NCBI GenBank assembly: GCA_017562135.1
Contig: QEYB01000926.1
Location: 248,001 to 312,000, forward strand
Length of the DNA: 64,000 nt
Direction: 5' to 3'
DNA from: Dipylidium caninum
Lineage: Eukaryota; Platyhelminthes; Cestoda; Cyclophyllidea; Dipylidiidae
Shown here: piece by piece, positions 1-12,700 of the stretch
Layout: every line of letters starts with the position of its first letter
Position numbering within the stretch: position 1 is the first letter of the stretch
Program-made: the position numbers and the translations under genes
Notes under the pieces: model-generated
The model's database searches: none
Seen by the model: the letters and a program-made list of their open reading frames with translations, nothing else
Told to the model about the DNA's origin: nothing

Positions 1-447
1 CTTTGCTTTGGTCCCTAACGCAAAATGTAAACGAAGTTAGTCTGCAGAAAGAGAGAACAGGTCAAATGGAAATCCATGTGATATTTCACGTGTGCATCTT
101 TTTGTGTGCGTTTATGAATTATCTAAACAAGAGATTTTATGTAGCCCCAGATTTTTTCGCCTCACGATAATGCCTAATCGTAGTGACACTGAAATGCTAA
201 GGTTTATTCTGTTAGGAGTGCTAGTTTTCGTCCCATACTATTTCGATGCATCACCTCTCCACTGAAGATGGGTAGTTTTTACCCTATGTGGGGCAACTAG
301 CGTCAGTACTGGTGCTGTCGGTCAGGTCACATGCGGAGACGGTATGCAACAAGATGTCGGAAGTAGCGCTTTTTGGTTTGGACAGATTTACTTTTTCAGC
401 TTAATGCTGGCCATCATGCGCCCAACTCATCCCCTCTACTGTTGTAG
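1..447. other. Upstream intron or intergenic DNA at window edge
   Basis: No supported coding sequence. The stretch ends at a clear splice acceptor (pyrimidine tract then TTGTAG, ending at 447), so at least its right part is probably an intron. The 5' exons of the following gene would then lie outside the window. Confidence 0.4.
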
Positions 448-3400
448 GTCCACCGGGCTCGTGTTTCCGAGGCGATGTTGGCGTCGGTGGTGGTGGTGGT
501 CTAGATCCTACCTTGCTGGACTATAGTTCCTGGACACCTCCCACCCAAAACCAACATCAACAGCACCATGGTGGAGCGTCACATTTGTCCAACCACCTCC
601 AGTCCTCTAGTGACCCCTTTTCTCGTCGTCTCATCGGTGTAGCCGGTAGCGATGATGGTCACTTCGCCAGCGCCTGGAACACTGCCGTGACTAACGATGG
701 ATCCGCTCAGTGGAGTGGGGATTCTATGTCCCTATGGAGCGGTGGCTCCGCTCTTCGAAATGGTCCGAGTGACTCAATTAACGGTCCTAGGCTAGCTGGC
801 GTCTTGGGCCTGAATTCCAATCCTAATCCATCTAGTAAGTCTTATTCACTTGTATTTAACGATCTTCCATCTACCAATCTTATTCATTCAATCGTCATAC
901 TTGACGTTGTCTTGTTCGAGCGTTGTTTTGATTCCTCTGGGTGAAACATGGCAAAAAACGGGTCACTTTAGACGCCAGTCATCAATTTCCGAGCAGGTTA
1001 GGAAATTTTGCTTTCTCCGTAGTTTATTCTCCTCAATGGTACTTCATGTGGCCCTGAATTCCACGGCACTCATCGATGGCCTGCCCTTCGTCCTCACGGG
1101 ATGAGCGGACTGGCTAACTGCCAGATTTTGCGTGCTCCCTGTTTTTGGCCTTTCCTTTTTGACCAAGGAAAGTGGGTCCCCATAGGTCATTGGCATCATC
1201 GAGTACTTAAACTGTCCATTCACTAAATTGTGACCGTTTTTAGTGGCTGGTGGGGAGTTTTTGTTGCTCGGTAGAGAAGTTGTATTGGCCGCTTGTGTGC
1301 ACATGCAGCGTGAATCACATTCACGTCATTTCGTGCTGCGAAGTGAGTCAGTATGAGTGTTGAGATTTTCCAGTGCAACACCTTGTTATGATTTGGCTGG
1401 AGTTTTCTAGTAGTTTAGTGTGGGCGATAAAACGAAGCTGTCCACTCGCGCCTGAAGTTTGTCGTTCAGTCGATCTCTCAAATCAACGAATAATAGGGTT
1501 GAGTAGTAAACCTAGAATTGCCCCCTTAGGATGCCTTGGAATACTCTTCTTGTATCTCCCCTATTTCTTTTCTCCTTCGTTTCAAGCACAAGGCAAATTA
1601 CGATGCAATCGAATTAACTTGTGCCTTGTTTGGGATGTAAATGGTGCAGATTTTAAGTCCCATGTCTTGAAGCACACGCGCACTTTGTCCAAGAGGAAAG
1701 TGCCTCTAACGAGATGACGGATGATGCGTACCTGCACCAGCTTTCCTTTTTTCTTGAATAAGTGCCCCAAGACGTCGACTTTCACACTTGCGCTATCATT
1801 TCTTGGGCGAACTCGTCACCCTCGTGTGCCTCCATCTCGCTAACCGACTTTCGCCACTCAACCTCGTCCATGAACAACGCCCTCGCTTTACTCGACAGTG
1901 GTTTTGCCCAATTTCTCCAAATACTTTCCCTCTTCCTTTCCCCTTTTTTCACTATCTTCGCGCAGTCAGTCTCTTGCCTTCGTAAAGTAGTTACTATTTT
2001 CTTCCCCTCATATCCACCGGAGTTACTCTCTCCTCCTGAATGTCTGCTTTCGTTGGTTTCGATGGCGATTACATTGGCAATCTTGTGTAGATTTGCGTGT
2101 TTTGACACCACAGTAAAAATAATGTGATTCTAGAAAATTCTTTGTTTCGTTTAATCGACCTAATGTTCACCGATACGTTTACTTCCCTCCTTTCCAACAA
2201 TTGGAGCGTAATATTCCGTGGGTGGCAAATGTGTCATAAGCCTTAATCCGTGGTCTGTGACAAATTTTGAATGACGGCGAGTTTCCCGCCTCCAGTGCTC
2301 AATCGGCCGGGCAGAACTATGGCTATCTTCTTGCCAACTCTCCCATTCGAGGTGATTCAACTTTTGTCCCAGTCTCGTGCGTTTGCTGATTTCGCGGAAG
2401 TATTTGTAGTTGTGGTTTGGGTCCTTTGGGCGGACACATGTCGGATGGGCAGAAGGTCTCGCTGCCCATAACATCCTTATCTGAATCAATCACCATCGAG
2501 CTGAATTAACCCTTTTGCGTACCGGACAAACTTTTGTCGGCAGCATACCTTTTCCAGGCGCCAGTGATTTGGTGTGTCTGATGTCCCTCCGGGGCTGGGA
2601 TCACTGATTTTGGCGTTTCTAAGACAGGCTACATCGCGAGCCTCGTCTTACCATTTTCTTGCAACGCATTGGCCTTTGATGAGATTTTGGAGGCAGTGCT
2701 CATACGCAACCGGTCTTCCATGTTGGAGCACCGATTCCAGGCTGAGTCCTGCCCCATTATTCGTATAGTAAAACCAACTCGTTCTGTGTTCGTTGGTTTA
2801 ACTTATTAGAAGTATGAGGATTTTTATGAGCCAGAATTTAAGCCACTGTGTGGCCAAGTTTTCATTGACCATCCGGCTAGAAGCTTCGTAATTTCCCCCC
2901 ATTTTGATGTTATTTCAACTGTGCCCTTCTCTCGCAACTATTATCTGTCTGGTAGACATTCCTCAGCGGGGCTAAGCATATCACGACAGGGTGGCACCAT
3001 AACTTGTTCCCCTCCCCCCTTCCTTCCTCTCCCAACCCCCTTTCTCACGTGGGAGTGAGGGCGTGACTTCACACAATGGGGACCCACGTTGTACGGCCCT
3101 ATCACGGTGGTGTTCGTTCTGGCGGCCCAGTTATCACGATACGCAAGTCCATTTGAAGTCGCCTAAACTGTTTGTCGTGTCCATACGGTGGCAAATTCGT
3201 CGAGCCACTGGCTGACATGCGCAAAACCAACTTCGTGCCACGCGCTTGTCGCCCAGTCACACTTAGGCAAGGTGACAGTGATCGTATACGTTAACGCAAT
3301 GACTGAATTAGGATGTGTTTGGTGAATACCTTGCGAAAGCCTGATCTGTCGGCATCTGGTCATGCTTTGTAGCGATTTCAATTGAAATTACATTTAGACG

Positions 3401-6170
3401 ATGATACGTTTGTTCCTAGTGTAACGCGAAAATGATTTATTAGTAAAGGCGCCTGAGTGGGCCCCAAACCTGTCCGTCTCCCCCCGTTAATTTCCTGTCT
3501 CATTAGGACACAAGCTTCTAAGGCTTTGTCTTCGGGTAAGATCTCGCCCATGGAGGCCAAATCATCGTAATCCGTCCGATGGACGAGAAAATGGGAAGAA
3601 AAAGGGAAAAGCGAATGACTCTTTCTGCCCTGGATCGGTGAATGCAATTATGCCAATTTGGATGGGGGTTACGAGGCCATTTTGCCAGGATAGGCCATTC
3701 GTACCGACATAACTCTTCATTACTTAGATGCTCTCCTATTTAATAAGTAAAACCTGCTGGCACGTTTCTGTTAGCCAAGGAAGGTAGCCGTTGTCTTGAC
3801 CTAGACCACACGTCCTGATGCGAGGACCATCAAAACCGGACAGACCGATGTCACCTTCTTGAATCGATCCTATTCCAACCTCCCCCCCTGCTCCTCCCTT
3901 TTTCTCAAACTTCTTCTATGAACTCCAGATAGCACTGACCGCGGCTTATTAGTGCTGAGCCATTTCCTTTCCACAGTGGAACATATTTATGCATTATTTC
4001 AGATATTTGGAATACTAACTAAAAACCTAGGGTAGCTGACTTTTTTTCCTCCTTTTGTCAAATGAGTAATGGTTTGCATTTATCACTGACATGCCAAAGT
4101 CCAGGGGGACAGCTGACGCGTTCTCGGGCAAAAAACCGCCTGAATTTTACAACTCTTGCCTCCCGCCCACTCCTGTTAGTGGGAATGACGATCGTAACCC
4201 GCGCCTCCTCCCTCTTCTCCTCTGTTCAATAACTGAGAAAAGTCCTCTAGGGTAGTGGGTAGTTCATACCTTCATGCCACCTCGATGCTGATTGAAATAG
4301 TTCGAGTCCTTAGTCCATTCGACACTCCTCATGTGCTCTTTTGCCCCCCATACACAACATACCTATTACCGTCCTCTCCACTTTTTGTCAAAATTACCAC
4401 ACCTCAGACACTGCCTCACCTTACAATGCGGGACACCCCGATTGTCCCCAATTTAATCAGCTCATGTCTGCCACGTTTAAGTTTGAGTAATCGAGGTCTC
4501 TCCCTCTTCCGCCTCCATATTTGTTTTTTCCCCAATGGCCTGTCAAAACTCCTCTCTCCTTGTTGTTGTTAGTGGCCATCCAGTGCCGCCGTGCTTGTTA
4601 CTCTATACACGGATTACGTCCTGAAATGTGTTGTATTTTCCATTTTGTGTATCCCAGCGATATTCCTTTGCGTCTACCGCTCTCCGTCGCAAATCTGTTT
4701 GCCAAGCTATGGTCTACTGCAATTCATAGTCATCTGGTATTCCCGCAGCTTTTCTCGACGCCTATCGTTCAATTTGTCACTGCAGCACCCGCGATTCATC
4801 ATCGTAGCCTCCTTTCTAACGCCTCAATGAATTGTCTATCTATTTTTATGCCTCAACAAGTATCCAATTTTATACTCTGTTACATCTTACCGCGAAATCT
4901 GCTGCCAATTGGAATGCTCTTTAAATATGGCACATCTTGTTTGTCACTTCCGCTTTCTTGCATGTGCGTATTCGTCTTTTGGCGTTTCGGTAGATCAGCC
5001 AGGTAGGTGCCGTAAGGCGACCCAGGGTGCTTTCCACCTTCGAGTAACACCCGCTTGTGGCTCAGACGAGCGTAAATTCCAGCGACTCCTGCCATCAAAA
5101 GTCCTCGATGATAGTCATTCCATATTTAATGCATCACGTAACAAACAAATGGTCATATTTCCTCTATTAAACACAGTTTCACGCTCTCCTCTCCCCTTCC
5201 GCCCTCGGCAACTCGCACTGATACCTTGCATTAAGCTTACTGGGCTTCCATGACTTTGACACTCACTACGGCCTACCACACACGCTTCAGCACGGCTCCT
5301 GAGGTTGACTACCACTTTAATTACTGGCATTAATTAGACACTGTACACTTTTTTCTCCTTACGAGCCCTGCCGACGGGTTCTGTTTCATGCCTTGTGCCT
5401 TTCCATCCGGGTTGGCTGTTCAGCTTACTGGCGACAATTCAACCAACCTGTTTGTTATGCTTCCGTTGGGCAAATTACTCCTCCAGCACCGGCCTTCTGT
5501 GGGCACTTTTCTGGCATTCCCCTGCGGACGGGGCGGGGTGGTGGCGGCGGTAGGGGACTTGCCAACGAGGTCCCTGTGTGAACGTGGCGTTACAACACTC
5601 CGTTGACGATGGCGATTGGCCAACTTAGGGGGAATAAATAAGCATAGAATGTTGCTCTTGTGATTGGGATTCATTAGAACATTGCCCAAACTCCTCACCA
5701 GGCGTCGGTAATTTGTCGCCCGCCCCCCTAGTCCAGTCAACATTGTCGGGACATGCTGGTCCCTCGTCCCCAGCTCCTTTGGTAGATCTCACGTGTGCGT
5801 TTGTTCTGATTACAATCTCTCCCAGCTTACCCCGTTTGAGAACTTGCAGCCGCGGATAAGGAGATATAACCTATAGGGATTAAAGTCTTGGTTTTAGCCC
5901 TTACCCCTGGTAAATTTTATCAATTTTCTTTTTTTAGTTTTTAGAATGGATGATAGCCTGTATAGAACAACATCAGCCACGGGTGTGAACGGTGTGCCAG
6001 CTGGTGGTGGCGGAGGTCTGGGAGCACCCGAGGTGTCCGCTTTCCCAACCTCGGAGACACCTACGCCGTCTGACTGGCAGTCTACTGCGGCCGCAGTAGC
6101 CGCCGCCGCTCAGCAGCGCTCTCTGCTAGCTGCGGCGGCCGCAGCCGCTGCTTCACAGATGAAACGATGA
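448..6170 (+). CDS. 3' part of an unidentified Gly/Ser/Ala-rich protein (three exons)
   Basis: Proposed exons are 448-834, 5424-5577 and 5945-6170, with the stop at 6168-6170. Phases agree at both joins: exon 1 ends phase 1 before GTAAGT, exon 2 starts with two bases after a good TTCAG acceptor and ends phase 2 before GTGAAC, and exon 3 starts with one base. Exon 1 is rich in Ser, Gly, Asn and Gln, has a GGGGG tract and several isolated Trp residues (YSSWTP, SAWNT, AQWSGD, SLWSGG). Exon 2 contains GIPLRTGRGGGGGRG. Exon 3 ends in alanine tracts and SQMKR. No catalytic domain is visible. The GIPLR-plus-RGG stretch recalls the TFG/RGG region of LSM14-type RNA-binding proteins, and the scattered Trp recall GW-type proteins, but neither match is good enough to name it. 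The start lies upstream of the window. Intron 1 is about 4.6 kb. Confidence 0.5.
835..5423 (+). other. Long intron of the first gene
   Basis: This lies between two phase-compatible exons. It is pyrimidine-rich and holds no supported plus-strand exon. A minus-strand open frame at 1044-1304 has a natural-looking Ser/Thr/Lys composition, but no splice or homology support was found for it. Confidence 0.45.
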
Positions 6171-6939
6171 GGCAATAAGTTCTGTGGTCAAATCCTCTCC
6201 CTCTACGCCGCCTCGCCTTCTCGTCGCCCTTTAGGCGCTATTTCTGTAACCTCTCCCGCCCACCACCTCCTCCTACTTTTCTTTCTCCTCTAGGTTGATG
6301 GTGTTGATGTGATGCGAAGTTACTATTCGCTTTCAAACATCCCTCCCCTCTCGTAGTCTCTTTTTATCCATCCACCCAACAATCATGGTTTGCTGTGATC
6401 TAACACACACTCCCTATTCCATCTCCACTTCAAATGTACAGACTGTGGGCTGTAGTCCCCCTACTGGCATTATTGTCCCCGTCCCCTCGCTCTCCCAGCA
6501 CAATGAGTCAGGTCTACGCTTGCATAGCTACTCCCCAGCTTCCCCCTCCCCCCCCACCTCGACGAACAACACTACACTTGCTGATATGACTACATCTATA
6601 TATATGTATATGTATGCGTCTGTAATATTACTAACAACACCGCTATGAGTAGTATGTGCTTGTGTGCTTAGTGACACTGGGTAATGATTATGTAGTTGTT
6701 TTATTTTGCATTATCGCCTCTCCCTTCCTGCCCCCCATCACCTTTCAACCGCCTCTCTTCTTCCTCCCTCCCACCGTCAGTGCATCATGACCACTAAGAC
6801 AACTGCTATTGCGACCGTCACCTTCTATTGCCCTTATTATTGCGACAGCGTTGCTCTTGGCCTCTGCCCCCCCACTCCCCCTCCCCCCCGCTGTATTCCT
6901 GGTCTATTAGCAGTGCACATATCCTAAATGCATATACTG

Positions 6940-6960
6940 TTATTATTATTATTATTATTG
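6940..6960. repeat. ATT trinucleotide microsatellite
   Basis: About seven ATT units in a row. Confidence 0.9.
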
Positions 6961-9077
6961 CAACTATCGCATTATATTATACGTATTGCGTTGCTGGAGT
7001 GAGTGTATGTCTTTGCGTCACGTTCTTGTGGCTGACGGGTCGGGGGTGCCACCCTCTCGGTGTCGGGCACACGGGGGTGTGAGAGTGACGTTTGTGTTAG
7101 CTTCCGTTTCGTTTTCATCCCTTCTGTCTGTGCGTGTCTAAATTGGTCGGGGATCATTTTTGAGCCCTTCTCGCGCCCCTTTTCCCCCTTTCTCTCTCTC
7201 TCTATCTGTGTTGATTACCTTTCATATCGTCACAATCATTCGTGCGTTGACAGATATTAGTTTGAAGATTTTTTGTGATGAAACGTTGCGTTCGATGCTC
7301 TTTGGGGCTAGGCTGGAGTCCCTCGCGCGATTTTGGCATCGGCATTTGCGCCGTAGATGTCATTGTTTCCGCCAGTCGGCGCTTCCTTCACAATCGAGGT
7401 CCCTCTTATGTCCGTTGGTGGATGCTAGGGGTGGCGGTTCAGCCCTTTGGACTGAATTGTACGGTCCGGAGGACCTGCTGACTCGGGCGAACGGTGTCTC
7501 ACCCCACCTCCGACGGTAGTGCAGACGTGAAGTCCCCCTCTCGTGTATTCAGGATGCTGATTATTTGCACCAAGTCCTGGACGAAAGCAGCCTTTGTGGA
7601 CGACGTAAAGGATTGCGAGGCGGTCGAACCGTCCACTAGACGGTGAACACGAGGACCCCTTCGGGATGGCATCCAGCCTCTATGAAAAACCACAAGAGGT
7701 CTGTTTTATTCTCCGGGTTTTGCGCCGGCCGCTGACATAGAGGACGACTGTGCCCGTCTCCGCTCCGCCTTCCCGCGGCTGGAGGTGGAGGCAGGGTGGG
7801 AGCGACGGTTGCGTCGGGCAAAAGGAGTCTCGGACTCCGTCGGAATCACGTGCACGGGAGCTCGTAGCAGTAATGCTTCCTTCCTCTGGTGCCCTGTAAC
7901 TCCTCGCGTGCGAGATGCCACTGTAACTCGGCGCACTCGGAGGCGGTCTAAGATATTTCCCGACATGTCTTTTCTTTTAGCTTCAAATCTGCCTCTTCCA
8001 CTTACACACCTAAATGCGCTTTTTATTGTTGCTTTCGTGTCCTCGCTGATTTAGTCTGGTGATTCACTGTCTGAGGCTCTCCGTGCCCCTCCTCCCCCGC
8101 TGTCCGCCCTTGTCATCTCCCTGTCTCCCCTCGGACAGCGCGGTCGCGGTCATTGCGCCCAAGGCCGTCGTCTTCGGCTGAAGGGGGCAACATGTCCGCC
8201 CGCCTGTCTGTCCTCGATTGTGTGCGCCACGTCCGTCGTGGATGTGACTGACAGGACTGACCGAGAGGGTGGACAGTCCTCATTACCCATGTTCGGCCAA
8301 TGACTGAGAACCCTCGTCGCGTGACTCATCGCCAGTGCTCTTTCCCCTCTCCCTGTCCACCGCACCGCCTCCTCTCCGTGTCCCCTCTTCGAGCGTGTTG
8401 GAACGGACGACCAGAGACGACGTGGACTGCCGACAGGCTGCTGGTTATGCTGGCAGTTCTCTGCCGACGAAATGTTCCCCGAACCGCGGATCTCCCCATG
8501 CCTACTGCGGCGGTGCTTACTGCCAAGTGAGCCTGGTTTTTTTTGTGACAGAGGGGGTTCCAGTTCCCCTGGTGTCTGTGGCCTTCATTCTGCGTGTACA
8601 GCCGTTTTTTCATGAGGAGTTGGCGGCAGATTTGCCGCGACGCTCCCATTGAAGGCCGTCCTGGTCGCCGACAGCTGGGGAGGAGAAGACGACAATCGCC
8701 GGATTGGCAGCGGTTAGTCTCCCAGACACACGCATTTGTCTCGCTTCGGGGAGCCGGGAAAAAGAAGAGATGGTGCAAGATGCCGTCGCAAAGTCGCTAG
8801 AAGGCGGTCTTGACACTGTCAATATATCCCTAATTCGACTTTCGTTCTGTCTTTGCCTCTCCCCAGACAATGGTAGCTCCACCCACGGTTCCCTTTCCTC
8901 TAGACTTTCACAGCAAAAACCGATGAAACCGCGTGTCAACGGAGGGTCTGCGTGCTGGTCGACACTTCACTGGCCGTGTCCCACACTTCCTGTCTTTCGT
9001 GGGCGACGCCACTTGCGGCAACGAACCGGCCACGTGGGAGACCGACAACGGAGAAATCAAAGGTCTTACAGTTCGAG

Positions 9078-9095
9078 GTGTGTGTGTGTGTGTGT
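9078..9095. repeat. GT dinucleotide microsatellite
   Basis: Nine GT units in a row. Confidence 0.9.
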
Positions 9096-9784
9096 AAACT
9101 GCTTTGGCAGGAATAGGGGACCTACGTCGACGCTGATACGACCACATTCAAGGACGCTGGCTCTTATAGATGGGATGTACGAGCAGTTTGCGGCTCCAAA
9201 ACAGTGTTTGAAGGCAAATGAGTGGACAAATTCGTCAATTCGAGGACGGATGGACGGGTGGACACGTGAATAGCGTAGTGCCTACTTTCACAAACATCCT
9301 GTAAAACTCCCAACTTCCTCTATCCCTCAAATTGATTCTCTCCTTAGCCCTAACCACCCCGCCTGGGTATTCAGCGCTCTGAAGCACCGGTTTCCGCCCC
9401 AACGACACTTCCAAGGCCTTCCGTTCCATGCTGGTAACACCAGTGCCTGTCACCAGTCATCGCGGCATTCACAGCGTCAATTTGAATACCGCGCACTAAA
9501 CTTAGAGGCGATCAAATTCTCCCTCTGTCATTATCTCTTAATGATTGAATTTGAAAGCCGTCAGATGGTGTTTTTTTTAAAACAACTTCCTTCCCCCACA
9601 TCCTTGTCCAACCGCGTACAATAGGAAATAGGCTGCAATTCGGCCCACCAATCGATACGTTGTGTGCACCTCTGCGTCCACCAATCAGAGCGCGGGTTTG
9701 GTGATCTGGCCACTGATTGGGTGCCCGGGTTGTCCACAAACATGACACCGAATCTTTCCACTTGGTGCAAGTGGATTAGCACGA

Positions 9785-12700
9785 ATGAAGCAGAAAACGG
9801 CCTTCTTGGATTTTGAGGACGAGGAGGAGTTGGAGGGCGAGGAGGGCGCCTTCAAGGATAGCATAATTGAACCAACGTATCGATCAAAAGTGCCAAGTTC
9901 TAACTCCACCGTCCACCATGCCCGCGCCCCCACCCTGACAATTGAAGTTGTTCGGGTGTACCGGCCACTAAAGGTTGGTTTTGTCCCTCTACTTTTTTTC
10001 TCTCCTCCTTCCCTCTTCCGTCGCAAAAAAGTGGATTTGAGCGGTGATAAGCGATCAGTTTCTAAAGCTGCCCTTGTGTTGTCCTTTCTTCTCTCTCAAC
10101 TTTAAGTATTGGCAAAAAGTGGCTTTCTTTTCTCTTCCCTCTCGCTGCTTCCCCGCGATTCGAAGTTACGCCGCGGTACAAGACTGCAATATGGTTTGTG
10201 CGTTGCTGTGGTATCTCGATACTGTCTGGCTCCTGCATTTATCCAGACAGGTCGAAAAACATTGTCAAAACACCCTGACTGTAACCTACATACCTCCTTG
10301 TCGGTGACTCGACGCCGGTCCTGCGACACGCGACTGGCCTACCGTTCCCATCAGCCGTGGGGGACGGGCACTGGGGGCGGTATGAAGACTGCAACACGGA
10401 CGAACAGATTCACGCAATCGCTGATAAATCACTTGGCTAACGAGGATGGTTCACTTTGTTGGTGGCCAAAAAGTACACCGGCGACAATTACTGCGACCTC
10501 GGTTGTTTACCTCAAAGTTCCGAGCTGCATTTTCACCCCTCATTGGCCCCTCACTCCCCTGCAGGCCGATATTGAGAGATGGGGGTGGAAGGCGATGAGA
10601 CTGGAGCGCGATTCGGGTGTTGTGGCATTCCAATTTCCTACCCCCTGTCGACTTGTGGCTTCAATCTCCCCCGCCCCTTCTTCCCTTACATTTCCAAGGC
10701 GATGGAAATTCAGATAAAGTCACCTATGCAGTCGTCCAATTGGTCGCCTGCGCCTAAAGAGGCGGAAGGACTAAGGAGACATCGAGTTGGTCGATGAGAG
10801 CCTCAAAACATGGTCGGCAAGTTGTGAAGTCGAGCGGCCACACTCATCACGATTTTCTAAAGATGGGTGCAAAACAACTGGCTGGGAAATTGGCTGGAGG
10901 TGAATGCAGTCAAAGACAATGGGACCGGCTCCCGGGCAATGTGGGACGTGGCGCCCCGCTGTGTCGTAGCGGACGGAGTAGACTTTCTTCGTGAGAAGCT
11001 GTGTATGCGTGTGGGTGTGTGTGTGACTGGATACATCCGTTACAGCCTCGGCCTCGTCTAGATATCGGTTCAGCCGCCTTCTTCCGAGTCCGTGGGCTCC
11101 GGTTCACGGTGTTTGGCCTGGACACATTCATCGCGGAAGCGGACTAGGTCAGCGATCGTCTTGTTGACATCGGCAGTTGGTTCGGCTGTCGGCTCCATTG
11201 TGATCCCCCTGCAACCTCCTCCCTCCACCCAAAAATTCTGTTGATCGGCCCACGCCTGACTCTTAGGCGTATGGTTACGCGACTTACTGCACCTCCTTTC
11301 AGATTATCTCGCTCGTGCTCGCGAGCCTGGCGCTCGTGTTGCTGCTCGTCGCCTCGGCCATCCCCTGGATGCACATCGGGCAGGCGCGAATGAGTCTCTT
11401 TCAGGAGTGCTTCCCTTTGGCTGACGGCGGCTACAACTGCTCCCAGACGTCGTCGTGTTACACAAGTGCGTTGAACTGCCGATCCCGCGTTTGCTTGTTA
11501 AACTATCGGCGTTGAGGTGTGAACGGCACCGCCCCTGGGCTGTTCCAGCTTCCATTTAACGATGGGGCGCGCTCCCCCCCCCTCACCTCCCAATTAGGAG
11601 AAATTGCCCCGACCGCGGCTATGAGATTCCACACTGGGGCTAGAAGAGCGAGCGCGGCGGTGGCGGTGGCGGTGGCGGCGGGAGGATGGGTCCACAATAT
11701 GTCCTGTCCTCCCCTCCTCTCCGACATCGTGCCGTCGCCTTTGGAATTCCGCCTTTATTGAGTGTCAATTTAAACAAATCCCTTTGCGTCCGACACCAGG
11801 TGCTCCTTTTTTCCTCCTCTGGCCATGACCTGTCTCCACGTGACAGGAGGAATTTAGCATCGGCGGCAGCATTAACGCAACGGCCCCGGCGCCCCGAGAG
11901 CCAGTGATTGCCACCGTGGTGACAGAAGTTGTCATCGCCACGTCATATTGTTGCGCCGTTATTAATGGCCTCGGCGCGAATTGTTGGCGGAGGATCCGTC
12001 AGCCTGGCCGCGCGGTCATGCTGTGACCACCGGCGGCAAGTGGGGCCGGGCACTTGTGCTGTCTGCTTACCGGAGGAGGCGGCCGCTGAAATTGTCCTGC
12101 CTTTTCTCCGTGACGGCATCATTTCCGTCCTCACGTTTTAAGGAATTGTTGCTTCTTCCTCGCATTCGCGATTGTAATTTGATGTTGTCGCGCACTTTGC
12201 TGTCGTCGCGACTCCGGGTGCACCAGCAGCCGGCGAGCTGGGCCGCCCACCTTGTGACGGTCCGAGTCGCGACTACGTCCGCGCGGGCTGATTTCAGGAT
12301 CTGGCAGCGGTCGAGGTGGCCGTGCGGAGGTGACGGAGCTCAGGTGGCGGGCCAACGTCACCGAAGAAGATACCATCCTCTTTCCTCTTCACGCGGACAC
12401 GCCCGTTCGAACCAGACTGATGAAATTGTCGTTTGGGTGGGAAATCGACGTGCCGGCGGTTGTGTCGCCCGTCGGGGGGAGTTGTGCCCCGCAGAAGATG
12501 TCGACTGCCAGAATCCGCCCCAACTCATTCTGGAGTCCGACATACCGTCACTTGTCGTTGTCTTCCGCTTCTTCAGTGCCCCTTTTCATCTCCATGATCC
12601 ACGCAATGGTCGGCGTGGCCTGCCTCCTGGTGGGCGTCGTCCTCTTCATCACTGCCCTCTCCGTCTACTCTCCCGTCTCCAAAGGCCGTCTCTACAACGC

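Larger units (their letters stand above)
6171..9784. other. 3' flank and intergenic DNA
   Basis: Pyrimidine-rich sequence with an ATT microsatellite near 6940-6960 and a GT run near 9078-9095. Short open frames occur on both strands, but none has convincing splice context or a recognisable product. Its left part probably includes the 3' UTR of the first gene; no clear polyadenylation signal could be assigned. Confidence 0.4.

Noticed and set aside
1044..1304. 86-codon minus-strand frame inside the first intron
   Set aside because: Composition looks protein-like, but there is no recognisable family, no splice partner and no support for a minus-strand gene there.
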